From positions 63,974,777 through 64,038,776 of the forward strand of contig CM057002.1 of NCBI GenBank assembly GCA_029891345.1: a DNA stretch of 64,000 bases. The letters run 5' to 3'. The notes under the pieces are model-generated. The model had not been told where the DNA came from. It saw only the letters and a list, made by a program, of their open reading frames with translations, and searched no databases. Position numbers and translations under genes: made by a program. This DNA comes from Dryococelus australis (Eukaryota; Arthropoda; Insecta; Phasmatodea; Phasmatidae). How positions within the stretch are numbered: position 1 is the stretch's first letter; every line of letters starts with the position of its first letter. Below, piece after piece: positions 1 through 12,737 of the stretch.

Positions 1-737
1 TATACATGAAATAAACTTAAAATATTTGTGTCACCGACATTTTGAAAATAAGTACCTTTTCATGTTCAGTTACTTTAGTTTACCTGGCCTGTCTTGGTAT
101 TACTTACATGCCAAATCGGGTGAGAATTTCTTTGATAGCTTTCGAGACATAATTAAAAAATCTTTATTTTTTTATTTGGCGGTATCTTCCAAAATGGCGT
201 ACTAACAACAATGTACATTTCAAATTTTAATGTTAACTGATGCTCTGCTAGCACACCAAATTTGGTTTGAATGAGGTATCACCATAAATATTTAAATGAC
301 CGCCGTTTGGAAGTGGCTGGTATGTTTGAAAACTATAAAAGTCAGTTATCCTTAAGTACCTACTGTATAAGAACAGAATTTGGTGAAACTCGGTAGACGC
401 GTTCAAAAATTTAAAAGAGACACACACACATGCACACACGCGCACACACATCTACACACTTTTTAACACAGCAACAGGCAGGAAAGTGATCTCATTCGGA
501 CAGTAGGCTAAAAATATTTCTAGAATAAATTTTTCAAAATAATAAATTTTATAGCAAAAAAAATACTTTCTAATAATATAAGGAAGACATACAGGTAGTC
601 CCAATCTGAACTTCTGGAACCAATGAGTGGAGGTCTGTTCGTTCACAACATCAACATATCCGCAAAGACATGACTTGTTCGGCGACTTGAGGCTATTGCA
701 GACAAGCTTACTCTTTAAAGTCATAAAGAAGACTATA
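1..737. other. Intergenic, AT-rich; short CA-rich stretch
   Basis: I see no gene here. A short imperfect CA-rich tract lies at about 419-450. Open frames of 67 and 90 codons on the minus strand look like chance: one is built from the CA tract and neither shows a recognisable domain. Confidence 0.6.
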
Positions 738-969
738 GGCTATTCACGGTTAAGTGAGCACTTTTGAAAGCCCCTTCATTTGCAATAGTAGTCGATAAAT
801 AAATTTTGTTTTAGCCTCAGACGCTAACTTCCAAGTGCGGTTGAATATACACACTGGGTTTATTACTTACATAGCAATATTTATTTTAAAAGGTGGTTAA
901 AGGATAAATCAAGGCTGAAATGAAGAAGTAGCTAGGGCTTCAAAAGTGCTCACTTTACCGTGAACAGCC
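738..969 (+). mobile_element. MITE, core A (copy A1)
   Basis: A short non-coding transposon bounded by inverted repeats. The left end reads GGCTATTCACGGTTAAGTGA and the right end is its complement ending in CCGTGAACAGCC. The core contains the marker words CAGACGCTAACTT and ACACTGGGTTTATTACTTAC, shared with copies A2 and A4. A TA dinucleotide precedes the left end, as expected for a Tc1/mariner-type target, although the right flank is TG. No coding capacity is present. Confidence 0.85.
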
Positions 970-1009
970 TGAACCTCTACAACTCCATTTCTCTTTGCCA
1001 GTGCTCGAG

Positions 1010-1110
1010 ATGTGATTGCTGGATCCTGACGCTGCTCTACATACACCTCGTTTCACCCTCATAGGTCCTCAAGACTCCTTTGTTAAGAACCTCTCAAATC
1101 TCCCTCTCTA
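1010..1110 (+). repeat. SINE tail fragment
   Basis: The stretch with ACCTCGTTTCACCCTCATAG followed by a GTTAAGA-containing tail matches the 3' part of the tRNA-derived SINE seen whole near 8.24-8.48 kb, where the words are CCTCGCTTCACCCTCATCGG and GATGTTAAGAG. The tRNA-like head is absent, so this is a head-less remnant. Confidence 0.45.
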
Positions 1111-3354
1111 CTCCGTTTGCTCCGTCGAAGCGGAGGCGAATGCGTCTGTTTCCAAGACGAGCAAAGGTAAGCAAATTTGATTCCGACACCGCATTCAAAA
1201 TCATGTTTCTGCCAAGGAACCTCAGAAGTGATTCGGTTCGTTAGGAGGTGTCCAGAAGACGTGTCACTTATGGAGCTGAGATCTTACTCTTTGTGACTTG
1301 TCCTTGCTCATGAATTGTGCTTGACGTGTACCTCTGAGTGTGCTCACGGGACTTTGGTCCTTATTGATTCGCGTATTGCCATCTGTACCTCCAGATAGTA
1401 ACGAGTGTGAAGTTGATGCCTTTCTGACTTTTGTACGTTTGGATATTTACAACTGCTTACTCTCCAGAATAATTGTTTTTCCCAGTGGAAAACCCGCAGA
1501 CATTTTCCATTATTAAAGTACTGTGTCTGTAGTACCTTGGTAGGTTAACAAGTAATTAACTTACATATATTATGATTGGTTTGATTTTACTGTCTGCTTT
1601 AATACTTCGTCTTCTTTGCTGATGGTTGAGGTGTGATTAAGATTTGGGGTTTAACAAATTCACATATCAGTCGAGTTCTCCGTTCCATTGACAGACCTCA
1701 GTCATGTTTCTGTACTTGATTGAACCGGTTTTTGCTAATAAATTATTCCAAATAATACGTACACATTATCGTATGTTTTATACCAACTATTCGAGATATT
1801 TTAAATTTGAAGGTAATGTTTGAAGTCCAAGCTGAAAAACCTGCACTTAATATTTAAGGCCTCGATTTGTGGCTAAGAATGATCTCACCTGACCCGGTGG
1901 TTTGTAGTGAGTTAGAGTGCAAATTGTACATCATAAATCATGTTATAAGAAACATAATGTTAAGTTTTTGAGGTTCAGCCACGAAAGTGCATTATACTGA
2001 TGCGGTTCGATTGAGTGTTTAAGTATCGTAACGAAAAACATAATGGTTTATGCATTCAAAGGTGTGCTGTAAGGAAATATGTTCTCATAATCTTTTGTAT
2101 TCTTAATACTTAAATACTATTAGAATTATTTTCATTAAATATTAATTATTGTATCCTCAGCGAAATTTTAAATTTAATCCGAGGATGCTCTTTCATTCAT
2201 CTACATGTTTAATTCCTGAGAAACGTCTGAAATATCATACATTTTGTACGCTGCTATGAAACATGACTCACACGTTAGTTTTATTGTCTCGGTTTGTTGT
2301 GATATGCCTTCTATCATAATCGTAAGTAGGAGTGCAGTTTAACAAATGCACTGCAAAACTTTAATCTTAAAATTTTTTTTACAGTTTACTTGGTTATTAG
2401 AAAAACTTTAAAGTTGATTTTGCATGTGCCAATACCAGTTACATTTATTCACAGATGGCCGATTCTTGTAGCGGTACTCAAAATTCCTAGTAATATTAAT
2501 AAATATTAACCTGAACTTGTTCTTGCCATGTCTGTAGGATGTTTGGGCTGGATCTATATGTTCAGGATTTATATTGCAACTGCAAAAAGGGAAGCAGACA
2601 ACTACATTTCGGAACATCATATTGCAATATATTTTCAAACTTTAGCCACTAGTTCATTTTGTCAACGACAAGGGATGGTATCCCTGTATTGCAGTTCAGT
2701 GATCGTACATTTCCAAAGCACTGAAAAGCTAAAATTCTGTGTGTAACAGATATTGATGCGTCTACGGAGGACAGGATTGGGCATGAAAAAAAATCTGACG
2801 AAGTATTGCGCATTTTTATTCGTCATCCTCAGGTTGGGACAATAGTTGGGGCTGATATACTCACTTTTACATAACGAGATAGCGTAGGAAATAAAGTTGC
2901 TTTTTGAATGGATATAGCACAGCCAGACACACCAATCACACGCCAAAGAAAAAAAAGCACCCATTTTTCATAACTGAAAATTTCAGACGACAGTTTGAGG
3001 TTATATCAATGGATTTTGTATTATGAGTTTGGTAGACCTTAAAAGAGAACGCCTGCAGTTTCCGTTAGATATGCATATTATATATCGAGCCACTATTTTC
3101 TTTTTCACAGTCACATGTTTATTTCTCCTACACAAACATTATGCGATTTTATTGGTTGTGTATTAATCGGAAGTATAACAGAAAAAAAAAAATTACGTAA
3201 TTTTTACGACGCTGCAGAAATATCCGTAGAAAGTCTGGTGTTAGAGAATAAATAAAATGGTATCTTGCCAGCCAGTACTGTATCGAAGCCCTCTATAGAA
3301 CATGAAGGTCGTTTAAAACTTCGGACTGTAATAACAGGATTATTAACTGATAAA
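1111..3354. other. Intergenic, no gene recognised
   Basis: AT-rich sequence with stops in all frames at ordinary density. Open frames of 72-109 codons at 2.4-3.5 kb on both strands show no domain, no codon periodicity that I can see, and no convincing splice context. Confidence 0.55.
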
Positions 3355-3716
3355 GGCTGTTTACGATTTAGTGAGCATTTTGAATTCAACCTTGCAGAAA
3401 AAGGCACTGCCCCTACCTGCATATATTTTAACGGGCACACTGAGTGACATGCGTCTAGTAAATTTGGTAACCATTTCTGATAATTTAAATTATTTCTTTT
3501 TCTTTCAGTTTTTTTTAATGCGTGGAAGAACAAATTTGCATATTTGTAAAATAATTACTTTTCTGATAATTTAACAGTTTCACATGACCTACGCATTAAT
3601 AAAGTGATGAGGCCCATGCCAATGTTAATCTTTCATAAGGCGGAATAATATACAACGTGCATACAAGTAGATTTAAAGCAGGGCTTTCAAAAGTGCTCAT
3701 TTTACCGTGAATAGAC
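3355..3716 (+). mobile_element. MITE, core B (copy B1), internally deleted
   Basis: The left end GGCTGTTTACGATTTAGTGA and right end GTGCTCATTTTACCGTGAAT are the family's inverted repeats. The core words (CACTGCCCCTACCTGCATAT, ATAAAGTGATGAGGCCCATG) define core B. It is about 50 bp shorter than full copies. The missing part lies between two GGTAAC words in the full-length copies, and only one remains here, so the loss looks like a deletion through six bases of microhomology. Confidence 0.85.
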
Positions 3717-3863
3717 TATCATAACTGTTACCAAATCTGTTACCAAATCTGAAAGTTTCGTTCGCATGTGTTTAGTCCACTTACACCAAACTTTGAAGTT
3801 CTGATGTCGTATACTGAATAATGATTTCTGTTTCAGGTTACCAGGGTAGCTTCATTTTTGAAA

Positions 3864-4830
3864 ATGGCTACTACACAGGACAAGGTACAATGCGTAGCTT
3901 GGTTTATTGACACAATACCGGACACTTACATGTAAAAGGAACTTTCGCACGCCATACGACAGAACTTCGGCCTCTCAGCCAGCCATACGGGAGTGGTACA
4001 CCAATTTATTGAACACTGCGAGTGCGGATGTGAAGCACCACGTACGCCTGACTAGAACAAGTGACGAAGACGCAGAAGGAGCATGTGTTTCTCACTTACG
4101 GTCACCACGACACGTTACTTCGTAGGGATTCACAGCAGCTGCAAATCCCTCGCACGACGATACACGTGGTTCTCCGAAAAAGGCTTCCGACTTTGTCGGT
4201 GCCGATTGCAACCGTGGCAGGCCACAACAGTGGATCACATGTAGAAACGTTCACATTTTGTTACGGACGCTGTAGCATTTTCTATAGAATACACTTTTCG
4301 CGTGTGTGGTGAAGCGAACAGACATAACGTCCGTATCCGGGGCTCAGCAATGCCGAATGCTGTGGTGGCATCCGTGACAGCCCCAATGTTAACGAATGGC
4401 GTTCTTTAATGGTGGACTGCGTTATTGGTTAATGCTGGTAATTATCTTGATATACCAGAACTACACTTTGTACCACGAATGGCTGACCGTGAACCAGAAA
4501 TCATTTTCCAACGTGATATTGGACATCCACGTTGGGCTTCGAGTATGAGGGACGTCATGTACCAGACGTTTCCAGTATGCTGGATTCGATTGCTTAGCCT
4601 TCTTGGTCACCCGACATCACGTTCTTTGATTTCATTTTTGTGGTGTGTCAAAGAGCAAGTGCAGCGAACGCCTGTGAGCGATACTGATAACTTTTAGACA
4701 AAAAAAAGTCAGATTTGGAATACCGATTCTATGTGCTTGTCATCAGAGGAGCGCATTTGGTAGTGGACTGAACGTGCATCAGAAAAAAACTTTCATAGCC
4801 GTTGACTTACATGAACCGAAGTAAAGATTT
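3864..4830 (+). pseudogene. Decayed Tc1/mariner-superfamily transposase
   Basis: A broken transposase copy of the arthropod type with an N-terminal helix-turn-helix (DUF4817-like) and a C-terminal DDE_3 domain. It opens with MATTQDKVQCVAWF, matching the usual MATPQEKAQC start. The segment reading NRHNVRIRGSAMPNAVV matches the family's 'NRHNVRIWG' block; NAGNYLDIPELHFVPRMADR precedes IIFQRDIGHPRW, which carries the second catalytic aspartate. The end matches the FLWCVKEQVQRTPVSD block. The frame changes several times: the helix-turn-helix part, the catalytic part and the end lie in different frames, with stops in between, so no functional protein is made. I could not find its terminal inverted repeats. 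The family assignment is by remembered motif similarity. Confidence 0.75.
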
Positions 4831-6930
4831 TTAAGTCAGTTAATATTCCTGATATTACAGTGTGGATATGTAAACAACCTTCATATACATCATATATATT
4901 TTATTCCAAATACATGTATCAATATCTAGTTCTCCTCAGAAGTGAGCCGTTTATTCAGAAAACATATAAATAGGTAAATACTGGACCATATCGTTACCTT
5001 TTTTAAAAAACATTTACCTTCACCGCCACAGGTAATAAAATAATTCTTTTAAAGTGTACGGAGACGCTAGTACATAAAATCTAGGTAGTTGAACAATTGT
5101 TGATATAATTTAGCCGAGAAACCAGAAACAATTTTTTGTAAGTCAAGCATTCAAACACTAAGTGACACTTGCACAAAAATATGGGCACTTATTTCTCATC
5201 AAACTCCTAAAAATAGTCATTTGCAAATGCTGGCCAAAATGTCCAAAAAATATTTCACAACATATTTTCAGCTTTTTTTTTTCTTTTCATATTTTCAAAT
5301 AATAGCGTGATACTTAGGTATAAAATATAAATGTATACATTTACGATTACTTAATTTGCGAAATAACTCGAGTAGTTTATCAAGGTATTAAAAGAGAGTA
5401 GCCAAAATTGTTTCGTAGTTTTAAGATGTAAATAGAATAATTTCTCATAATTATGATTTAATGCTGTTTATTACATCAATACATATATCGTAACTAAGAA
5501 AATTCTTTTTAATTGGTGGAAGTAGGGACCTGACATTAAGAATTAGCCATCTAATGCATCTGACCATGATACTACCGTATATGACATACGTTCTTGGGGA
5601 TGTCAGGAAAAGTTTCTTTCGGGCTGAAAAAAATTTGCAGGTGTAAGGGAGTCTCCACATGACACTTTATTATTTATAAATTTCTACACACACCATTTAT
5701 GGTTATTTAAATATTGTGAACATATGCTATTAAGTTCATTTGAATGACTTAATGTAAATTCTTTTACATTTCACATTAATTAACAGGTATTTTCAAATGT
5801 TGTAATTTATTTAAATCAGTCAATGTTAACTAGGTAAAAAACAATACTGCAACTTTTACCCACACTCTACCAGATTGACAGATTAGCTGCATAAATTTTA
5901 ATGATAGAAAGTAATATTTAAATAGTGTGTTATCTGCTTCTCATTGGTAAGATATATGAAAGTATGCCCAGCAGAAAAGAAATTTAGTGGTTTAGGAATG
6001 TGACAGTGCAGACGTGTTTTTGTTTGTTAGGACGGACTTGATTGAAAATTTTATGTTGAATAAAAAGATTTAAAAGAAGTAACAAATGGCCTCCATGCAG
6101 AAGTAGCATGCATGACTAATGTGTCTGATGTTAAACGAAGTTTATGAAGGTTTCGGTATTGTGACTAGGCATTATTAAGTATCGCTGATAAACACACAGG
6201 AAAATATCTTACTGCAGGAGGATTATTCATTACGCATTTCCCGGTTGGTGTTCTGAGGCAGTCTGGCATACCAGCTTTTGTGACTTAATATGTGCAGAAT
6301 TCTTCAAGAAAAGTTTTTCTTTGCTATTGAATCATTCCACACATTGCTATGAAGTTGGATGTGAAATTTGATAATATGGCAAGTCCAGTGGTCCGAGTGT
6401 GTGGTATTAAATTACCATAAATGACTGATTCTTGAGCTCTACTGATGAACTAAGCCTGGTTGCCCACATAAGAATATTCTTCAGTTAGTTTTAGTAGTCA
6501 AATAATATGTTTGGTAATTTGTCACAGCTATTGTGTGAATATTTTAGGGAAACTAATTGTTTTTTTTTGTCACATATTACATTTTTTAAGTGACTAATTT
6601 TTCTTTGACAACTGACAGCAGTATCTGTAAATATTCGTTGTCTTATGTTAAAAAGGGCCTATATATGTTGCATGTGAGTAGAAAATGAGATGTTCCATTA
6701 TTTATTTAATTATATTTTCCTAAGTTTTCTTCAAAGTGTTGTCTTGTATTATATTAGTAGTAAGTATTTATCTTTCTGCAATCTATAATTGTCTGCGTAT
6801 ATTAATCAGTTTTCCTGATTATGGTATGGGAAAGAAGTGGTACATAATGCTATGATGTGTGCTGATTTCCACATGCACACTATCTAATTTTGACTACATA
6901 TATTTATATTCGTTTAGTTATACTGGCTCA

Positions 6931-6932
<2 letters not shown>
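4831..6932. other. Intergenic, no gene recognised
   Basis: AT-rich sequence. A 69-codon minus-strand frame at 5451-5660 is the longest and shows no recognisable motif. Nothing else stands out. Confidence 0.55.

Positions 6933-7001
<69 letters not shown>
6933..7001. repeat. (AC)n(AT)n compound microsatellite
   Basis: An uninterrupted AC dinucleotide run passes directly into an AT run of similar length. Confidence 0.97.
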
Positions 7002-7007
<6 letters not shown>

Positions 7008-8236
7008 CATAAAGTTAATCAGTTTCCTACACACTTCATTACAGAAATGATTGGCTTTCCCAACGTCGGGGCTTTAACATCTCCCATGAATTGTGTCTGT
7101 TTAACATTCCTATCATTTCTTTATTCAGGTTATTATATAATACTCTAAGCTTGTTTGAGACACGGTTGTTTTATTAAGGATTGTTTGATATATAGGCCAA
7201 ATTAAGCGAATTGCACGTTTACAGAATTTGACAAATTTCTCCGTATTCAAATGTGTAATCGATGAAGTGAACTTGTTTATAAGCTCGGTGATATTTTCCA
7301 TAGATTTTTCTTTATATCACTTCAATATCTGTTTAAAAAAAATCGTGCATTTGAGATGTTTTCAATTTCGCTTTGATTTCCTCGGTTCACCAGTAGTACT
7401 GAAATTTGACTTTGTAATGGAAATAAAGACATGAGAATATCCCATTAATATTATACACGTACGTCCCAGGTTATATTTGCTGGTATTTTTTTTCCCCTTG
7501 ATTTATCAATGTTTTTAGGATTCGGTTTGTCCACAACATCCATCCATTAAAACTTATTAGATATGAAGCTCAAACGGCATAGTACGGGCACAAATTTGCT
7601 GTTTTAATTTCCACAATCACAGTGTGCAACAAAAGTTGTTACTGACTTATTGCCAAAGAGCACGGAAATTAATTTGGTGACCAATCTTATATTTAAACAA
7701 ACTAATCAATCGTTAAAACAAAATGCTTACTAGGTGCGAGAAAGATGTTAAACTGTAATGTTTGGTAGTGTGAATTTAATCACTTTTGAAACGTTAAAAA
7801 ATGTATCTATTATGTCTGGATTGCACTTCCTGTAAATGTTCAGGGTAGAACGTGTGAATTCGGTATCCACTCGAAGAAAAGTTCCTTATACTACCGTATC
7901 GATAACATCAGCTAGCCAGTGAATCACAATTAAATTATAATTAACTATGTAGGTCAAGTACGAACATTATTTTTCAGTGCGCTACCATCTGTAATCATTA
8001 AAAAAAGAAAACTATGTTTGGTTTTCGTATATTTTTAGAAATAAAACTGTACTCTTTGAGGAAATAATGATTCTAACTATTTTCATTACGTTATTTTGCT
8101 ACTGCGTATTCACAATTTCATGTTAACATAAGTTTGATGCAAACTGATCCTCAATAATATTTTCATTTACGATAATTACGGCAAAATTTTAAAACTTAGT
8201 TTTATTTATTTTGCGCAAAAAATTAAGGAATTTAAA
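7002..8236. other. Intergenic, no gene recognised
   Basis: AT-rich and stop-dense. One 68-codon plus-strand frame (7228-7434) is hydrophobic and low in complexity, and I take it as chance. Confidence 0.55.
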
Positions 8237-8484
8237 TGGTACTACGCGGATAAACACCTGCTCGCCTCCCACCGATGCGAACCGGGTTCAATCCCCGGCC
8301 GGGTCACTCCGGATTTTCGCATGTGGGAATCGTACCTGACGATGCCGCTGGTCGGCGGGTTTTCACCGGAACTCCCGTCTGCCCCGCCCCTTTATTACGG
8401 CACTGCTCCACTCTTGCCTCGCTTCACCCTCATCGGCTCTCAATACCACGATGTTAAGAGTCGCCGAAATCTCTTCACTCACTG
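8237..8484 (+). repeat. tRNA-derived SINE, nearly complete
   Basis: The head resembles a tRNA gene, with a clear RNA polymerase III B box in GGGTTCAATCCCCGGCCGGG and a degraded A box around 8240. A GC-rich body follows, with the family words CGATGCCGCTGGTCGGCGGG, CCTCGCTTCACCCTCATCGG and GATGTTAAGAG. Related copies lie at 19.7, 43.1, 62.1-62.3 (minus) and 63.1 kb. The 60-codon open frame inside is a by-product of the GC-rich body. Confidence 0.8.
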
Positions 8485-9164
8485 AACAGCCTGATGTTGA
8501 ATGACAGTAGTGAAGTCAGAGTAAAGACAGATTATCGATCGAGGAAAGCATTTGTAGCGGCGAAGTCTTTGATCTTAGTTAATTAGTTTCCTTTGGAGCC
8601 TGCCAGACAAGATTATTTTAACGGCCCTTTGATGCATGAAAGAAAAGATTGAACCCTACCATTTTTTGTATCAGATTTTGCTTTTAGTTTGTGAACTTTA
8701 ATTCAGCAGCTAGAATTTATACTGGTGTTACAACGTAACTATTACCTACTATAAAGATATTCTGTTAAAGCGTCTGCTCATATTCGGAATTATTTGAATC
8801 ACTTTAATTTATTTGCTGATTTAATTGTTTTAAATATTTATGTGATGTTAGCCAAAAAAACAGACACAGTTTAAATATATAATAATAATTTTAATCCTTT
8901 TAATATATGCTATATATAGGCCTACTGTAGACGATAAATTCTAATTCTACAAACGTTCACTATGTATATAATTACAACGGAAAAAAAGAAATGTAATAAA
9001 CACATACAGCTTACAGTATGAAGAGATTTCCATCGAATATACGCAGCAGTGAAGGAGAAGATTAGCCACTAGTTTATAGGCAATATTAGAGGAAATAAGC
9101 CCCCTCACTGTTTTTTGCAAATAAAACATAACCTTCCATTGATCTGTAATCGCGAAAATAGTTT

Positions 9165-9168
<4 letters not shown>
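8485..9168. other. Intergenic, no gene recognised
   Basis: AT-rich with ordinary stop density. It contains the palindrome TAGGCCTA at 8917-8924 (see findings). Confidence 0.5.

Positions 9169-9222
<54 letters not shown>
9169..9222. repeat. (CT)n microsatellite
   Basis: An uninterrupted TC/CT dinucleotide run of about 54 bp. Confidence 0.97.
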
Positions 9223-9225
<3 letters not shown>

Positions 9226-10618
9226 TAATAATTACGTGGAAATAATTTGGGATACCGCATTTATGTTTTAATAACTCCCGTGACTAGTGAGCCTAATAAA
9301 GCCTCTTTGACATAGTTTTCAACCACGTATAAAAATAAACGAAACGGTAACTTTTCTACGAATTTGGTGTTAAAATAATTTGAAAATCTTGTGCAAATCC
9401 ATGAAGATTTTGCGTTTTACAATCTCATCTGTGTTAACAAAACATTAAATTATTAATTTATAAAACTTCGACATAGCTATTTAAATTAAATGGTGGAAAT
9501 TATGCATAGTTCGATGTCCTTGGAAATAATTGTATTCTATTATTTAACGCGTGTATTTAAACATTTATAATTCATAAATTATTTGTTACATAATTTCTGC
9601 CAAAATAATTATTTATATAAATCTCCCCCCCCCCCCCCCCCCCCACACACCTCGATTAGCAACACACGGAATCACGCTCTACTCAGTGTGCTAAGTTGTT
9701 TCTTTCAAAATGTTCATTTTGAGCTTAAATGTAAGAGCTTCATCTTTCATGCCATAGTTTGTGTGTGTTTACTAACGAGTTGTTAAAAAAAAAAAAAAAA
9801 ATGATGAACGAATGTGCCTTCAAACAAAATGCAGCATATCATTTTCGTCAATGCCATTGGAAAAGAATCAGTCACATTAACAGTTAGTGGTATGGTCCTT
9901 TGACAGTTTAGAGGAAAGCCTTGTTTTGAATGAAAAGGAAACTGCCAGAGTTTTTTTTCTACTCTGAAATTCCTGTACTGCCGTATAATCGGACAGACGA
10001 TGTAATTACATGCATTCTCTAGGCAAGTGTTACAAGTTCCACAGTAATCATTGTGCTTGCATTAAATTCGGCAGGTAATGTGGGAAAGTTATAACCTGAA
10101 TATTGTTAGTTCACGTTTACGTTGAAGCAAAATGTGATATTTACTATTTTTCTTACTTGAATTAAACAAGGACCAACATTTTATGTCAAAACAGTAGTTC
10201 ATTGAAAATGAAAATATTTTTTCATCGTTCTTATAAAATATTATTTATTTTTGCAATAAATATAGAGGGAATAATAAAACACCAGAGGAAACCGTTTAAT
10301 ACGACGAGAAATAAAATTGTTTTAAGTAAACCGAAACAAAAAAAAAATTAATGATGCCCCTTTTGTATATGAAACTAGCGTGCTATATAAAGTCAGGTTA
10401 CGATAAAAATCATGATTAATTTGTTATGAACATAGTTATACATTTTCGATGGCTAGTTAAGAAATTTACACGTAAAATGTTTTGTAGATTTTTCCGCTCC
10501 ACAGGAATTTCTAAAGAATTGCATAAGTACTTTAAACATTTAAATAAGCTAAGAGAGAATTCAGTTTCTGCTGAATAACGCCCTTGTTCAATTATTGCAT
10601 GTGTTATGTGTAAGTATA
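9223..10618. other. Intergenic with C-run and A-run
   Basis: There is a cytosine run at about 9624-9644 and an adenine run at about 9785-9801. The 67-codon frame that crosses the C-run encodes prolines from it and is not a gene. Confidence 0.6.
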
Positions 10619-11034
10619 GGCTGTTCACGGTAAAATGAGCACTTTTGAAAGCCCTCCTCAAGATCTACTTGTGTGCACGTTGTGTATTCTTCCGCCATAT
10701 GTAACATTAACATTGCCATTGGCCTCATCACTTTATTCATGTGTCGGTCAAGTAAAAATGTGAAATTATTAGAAAAGTAAATATTTAACAAATCTGCTCA
10801 TTTTTACAATTCGATGCATATAAAACACCATAAAGCGAAATAAATCATTTGAGTTATCAGAAATGGTTACCTTACACTTTTTATTCGACGTTAAGATAAG
10901 GAACTACTTCCCATAGATCGTTACCAAATTTGCTAAGCTCATGTCACCCAGGGCGCCCGTTAAAATATATGCAAGAAGGAGCAATGACTTTTTTCTAAGG
11001 TTTATTTCAAAATTGCTGACTGTCTTGAACAGCC
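10619..11034 (-). mobile_element. MITE, core B (copy B2), full length
   Basis: The left end GGCTGTTCACGGTAAAATGA is preceded by TA, and the right end reads CTTGAACAGCC. The core is the reverse complement of copies B4-B6: GGCCTCATCACTTTATTCAT, then TCACCCAGGGCGCCCGTTAA. At 416 bp this is one of the least rearranged copies. Confidence 0.88.
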
Positions 11035-11089
11035 TTGAAGTGTCTATAAGACACAAACTATGCGAGTACAAAGAAAAACATATCTTCTA

Positions 11090-11900
11090 TCCAGCGGCGT
11101 AACGTACGGGTCTCGCGATTCGCGGTTTCCGGCTGAACGAAACTGACCAGACCAATCAGGGCGAAGGAGCGAGACGGGACAAAGCGGTGCGCTGAGCAAG
11201 AGCCCGTGGGAAATGGCGCCGGAAATGGATTGCATCGTTCAGCGTACTAATAGGGAGGAATTTAGCAGCTACGAGACCACATATCAGGGTCACCTCCTCT
11301 CCGCCCCCTTCAGATGGTGATCTCCCCTCTCCATCCTCCTCTACGCCCTGTCGCCATTACCGCGCAGATTGTAGGGGACGTAATTCCAAAGGAAAGGAAT
11401 GGGCGCGAAAGGGGTTCGATGCGGGTCCCAATAGAGGGTGATGGTGGGTACGGCCGAAAGGAAACGGAGACTTGGAGTTCGGGGAAGAAACTAACTTATA
11501 TATCGTTACGCGTGGCGTCATGATGGTGGGTTGAGGAGAACAAATACGAATGAGAAAAGGGGAGAAGGCAAGATCTACCGCTGGCTCTGCGAGGAGATCC
11601 CCAACGGAAGAAAAACGCAATCCGTCCTAGTTATGGATTCGGCTGGAAAGACACTGCCTCCTCTTAACCCTCCCAGATGCCAACCGGAAACCGCTATCCG
11701 TGCCATTCTCTTCGTGACACATTTTCTCTTGTCTGAGTTTGCAAACAAACCTCCTTTTACGTTTTATTTCCCCTGCAGGGGCGTTGAACTTCTAGTCGCC
11801 GTATCGGACGGGGTATAGATTCCAAGAGCTCGTGCGGCGCGGGCTGTGCTACTCTCGTTTACTTTCTTCTCTTTCTGTGCTAGCCTCGTGCGGGGGTTTA
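11090..11900. other. GC- and CpG-rich block
   Basis: Against the AT-rich surroundings this block is rich in G, C and CpG, for example CGCGATTCGCGGTTTCCGGC, and contains an ACCAATCA (CCAAT-type) word near 11153. It could be a promoter-type CpG island or the GC-rich end of a transposon. Open frames of up to 95 codons lie on both strands, as expected for stop-poor GC-rich DNA, and none resembles a known protein. I see no TATA box or start site that I would defend. Confidence 0.4.
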
Positions 11901-12730
11901 GTGCCTCAACTACACATTCTATTATTTATAATTAGTTGTGTTATAGTATCCCAATGCGGAATACTCCAGATTAGGCACCTTGTTCTATTTCACTTTGGGC
12001 ACAACACGCCATTTTGAAGCCTAGCAAATAGCAACCACTTGTTAGTTTCACTGCTTGTATATTAAAATAGTTATTAAATCCTCCACCAGGACAGTACTTA
12101 TATTAGCATAAAACCCGTTTATAATACTTACAAATGGATAACGTTCCAAATTCGTGTCAGTGTAATAATATTTTCTATACGAATTATTTCTTACTAGTCA
12201 TTGCCCAAACACACCTATTTTCTCAGTATTTATTAATATTAATTATTAATGAAATTTTATAGTATGTGTTATAGCTAGAATATAAATGAATGTTCACTTT
12301 TGCTAACTAAAATAAGGCACTTTTATGTACACAGAAGCAGGTATAAAACGCTGGTGATAAATCACGTATCTAGTACGTAATCAAACACGGGTTTTTTTTT
12401 CTCGAAGATTTGATACAAAAAGGTGTGAAGAAACAGCGAATAGACTATACAAACTGGTGACATAACTATCGCTTTGCATCTAAGTGATTGCCCTGAATCA
12501 TGTGCATACATGCGTATAGGTATCTTTGAAATATTGATGCATCGAGTGTTGAATTTACTCTGAAACAAATATAAACAAATACCTTTATCTTCGACCTAAT
12601 TATTATGCAACAACCTTTTTAATACCATAGCTATACTGGAAACATTGCGTACTATGAAAATTCACCGGCATATCTTTGAAACGTGGCATGAAAATCGCAC
12701 AGTAACATATAGTTCCAAGAACTTTTTTAT
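11901..12730. other. Intergenic, no gene recognised
   Basis: AT-rich with short chance frames only. Confidence 0.5.
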
Positions 12731-12737
12731 ATTGATC

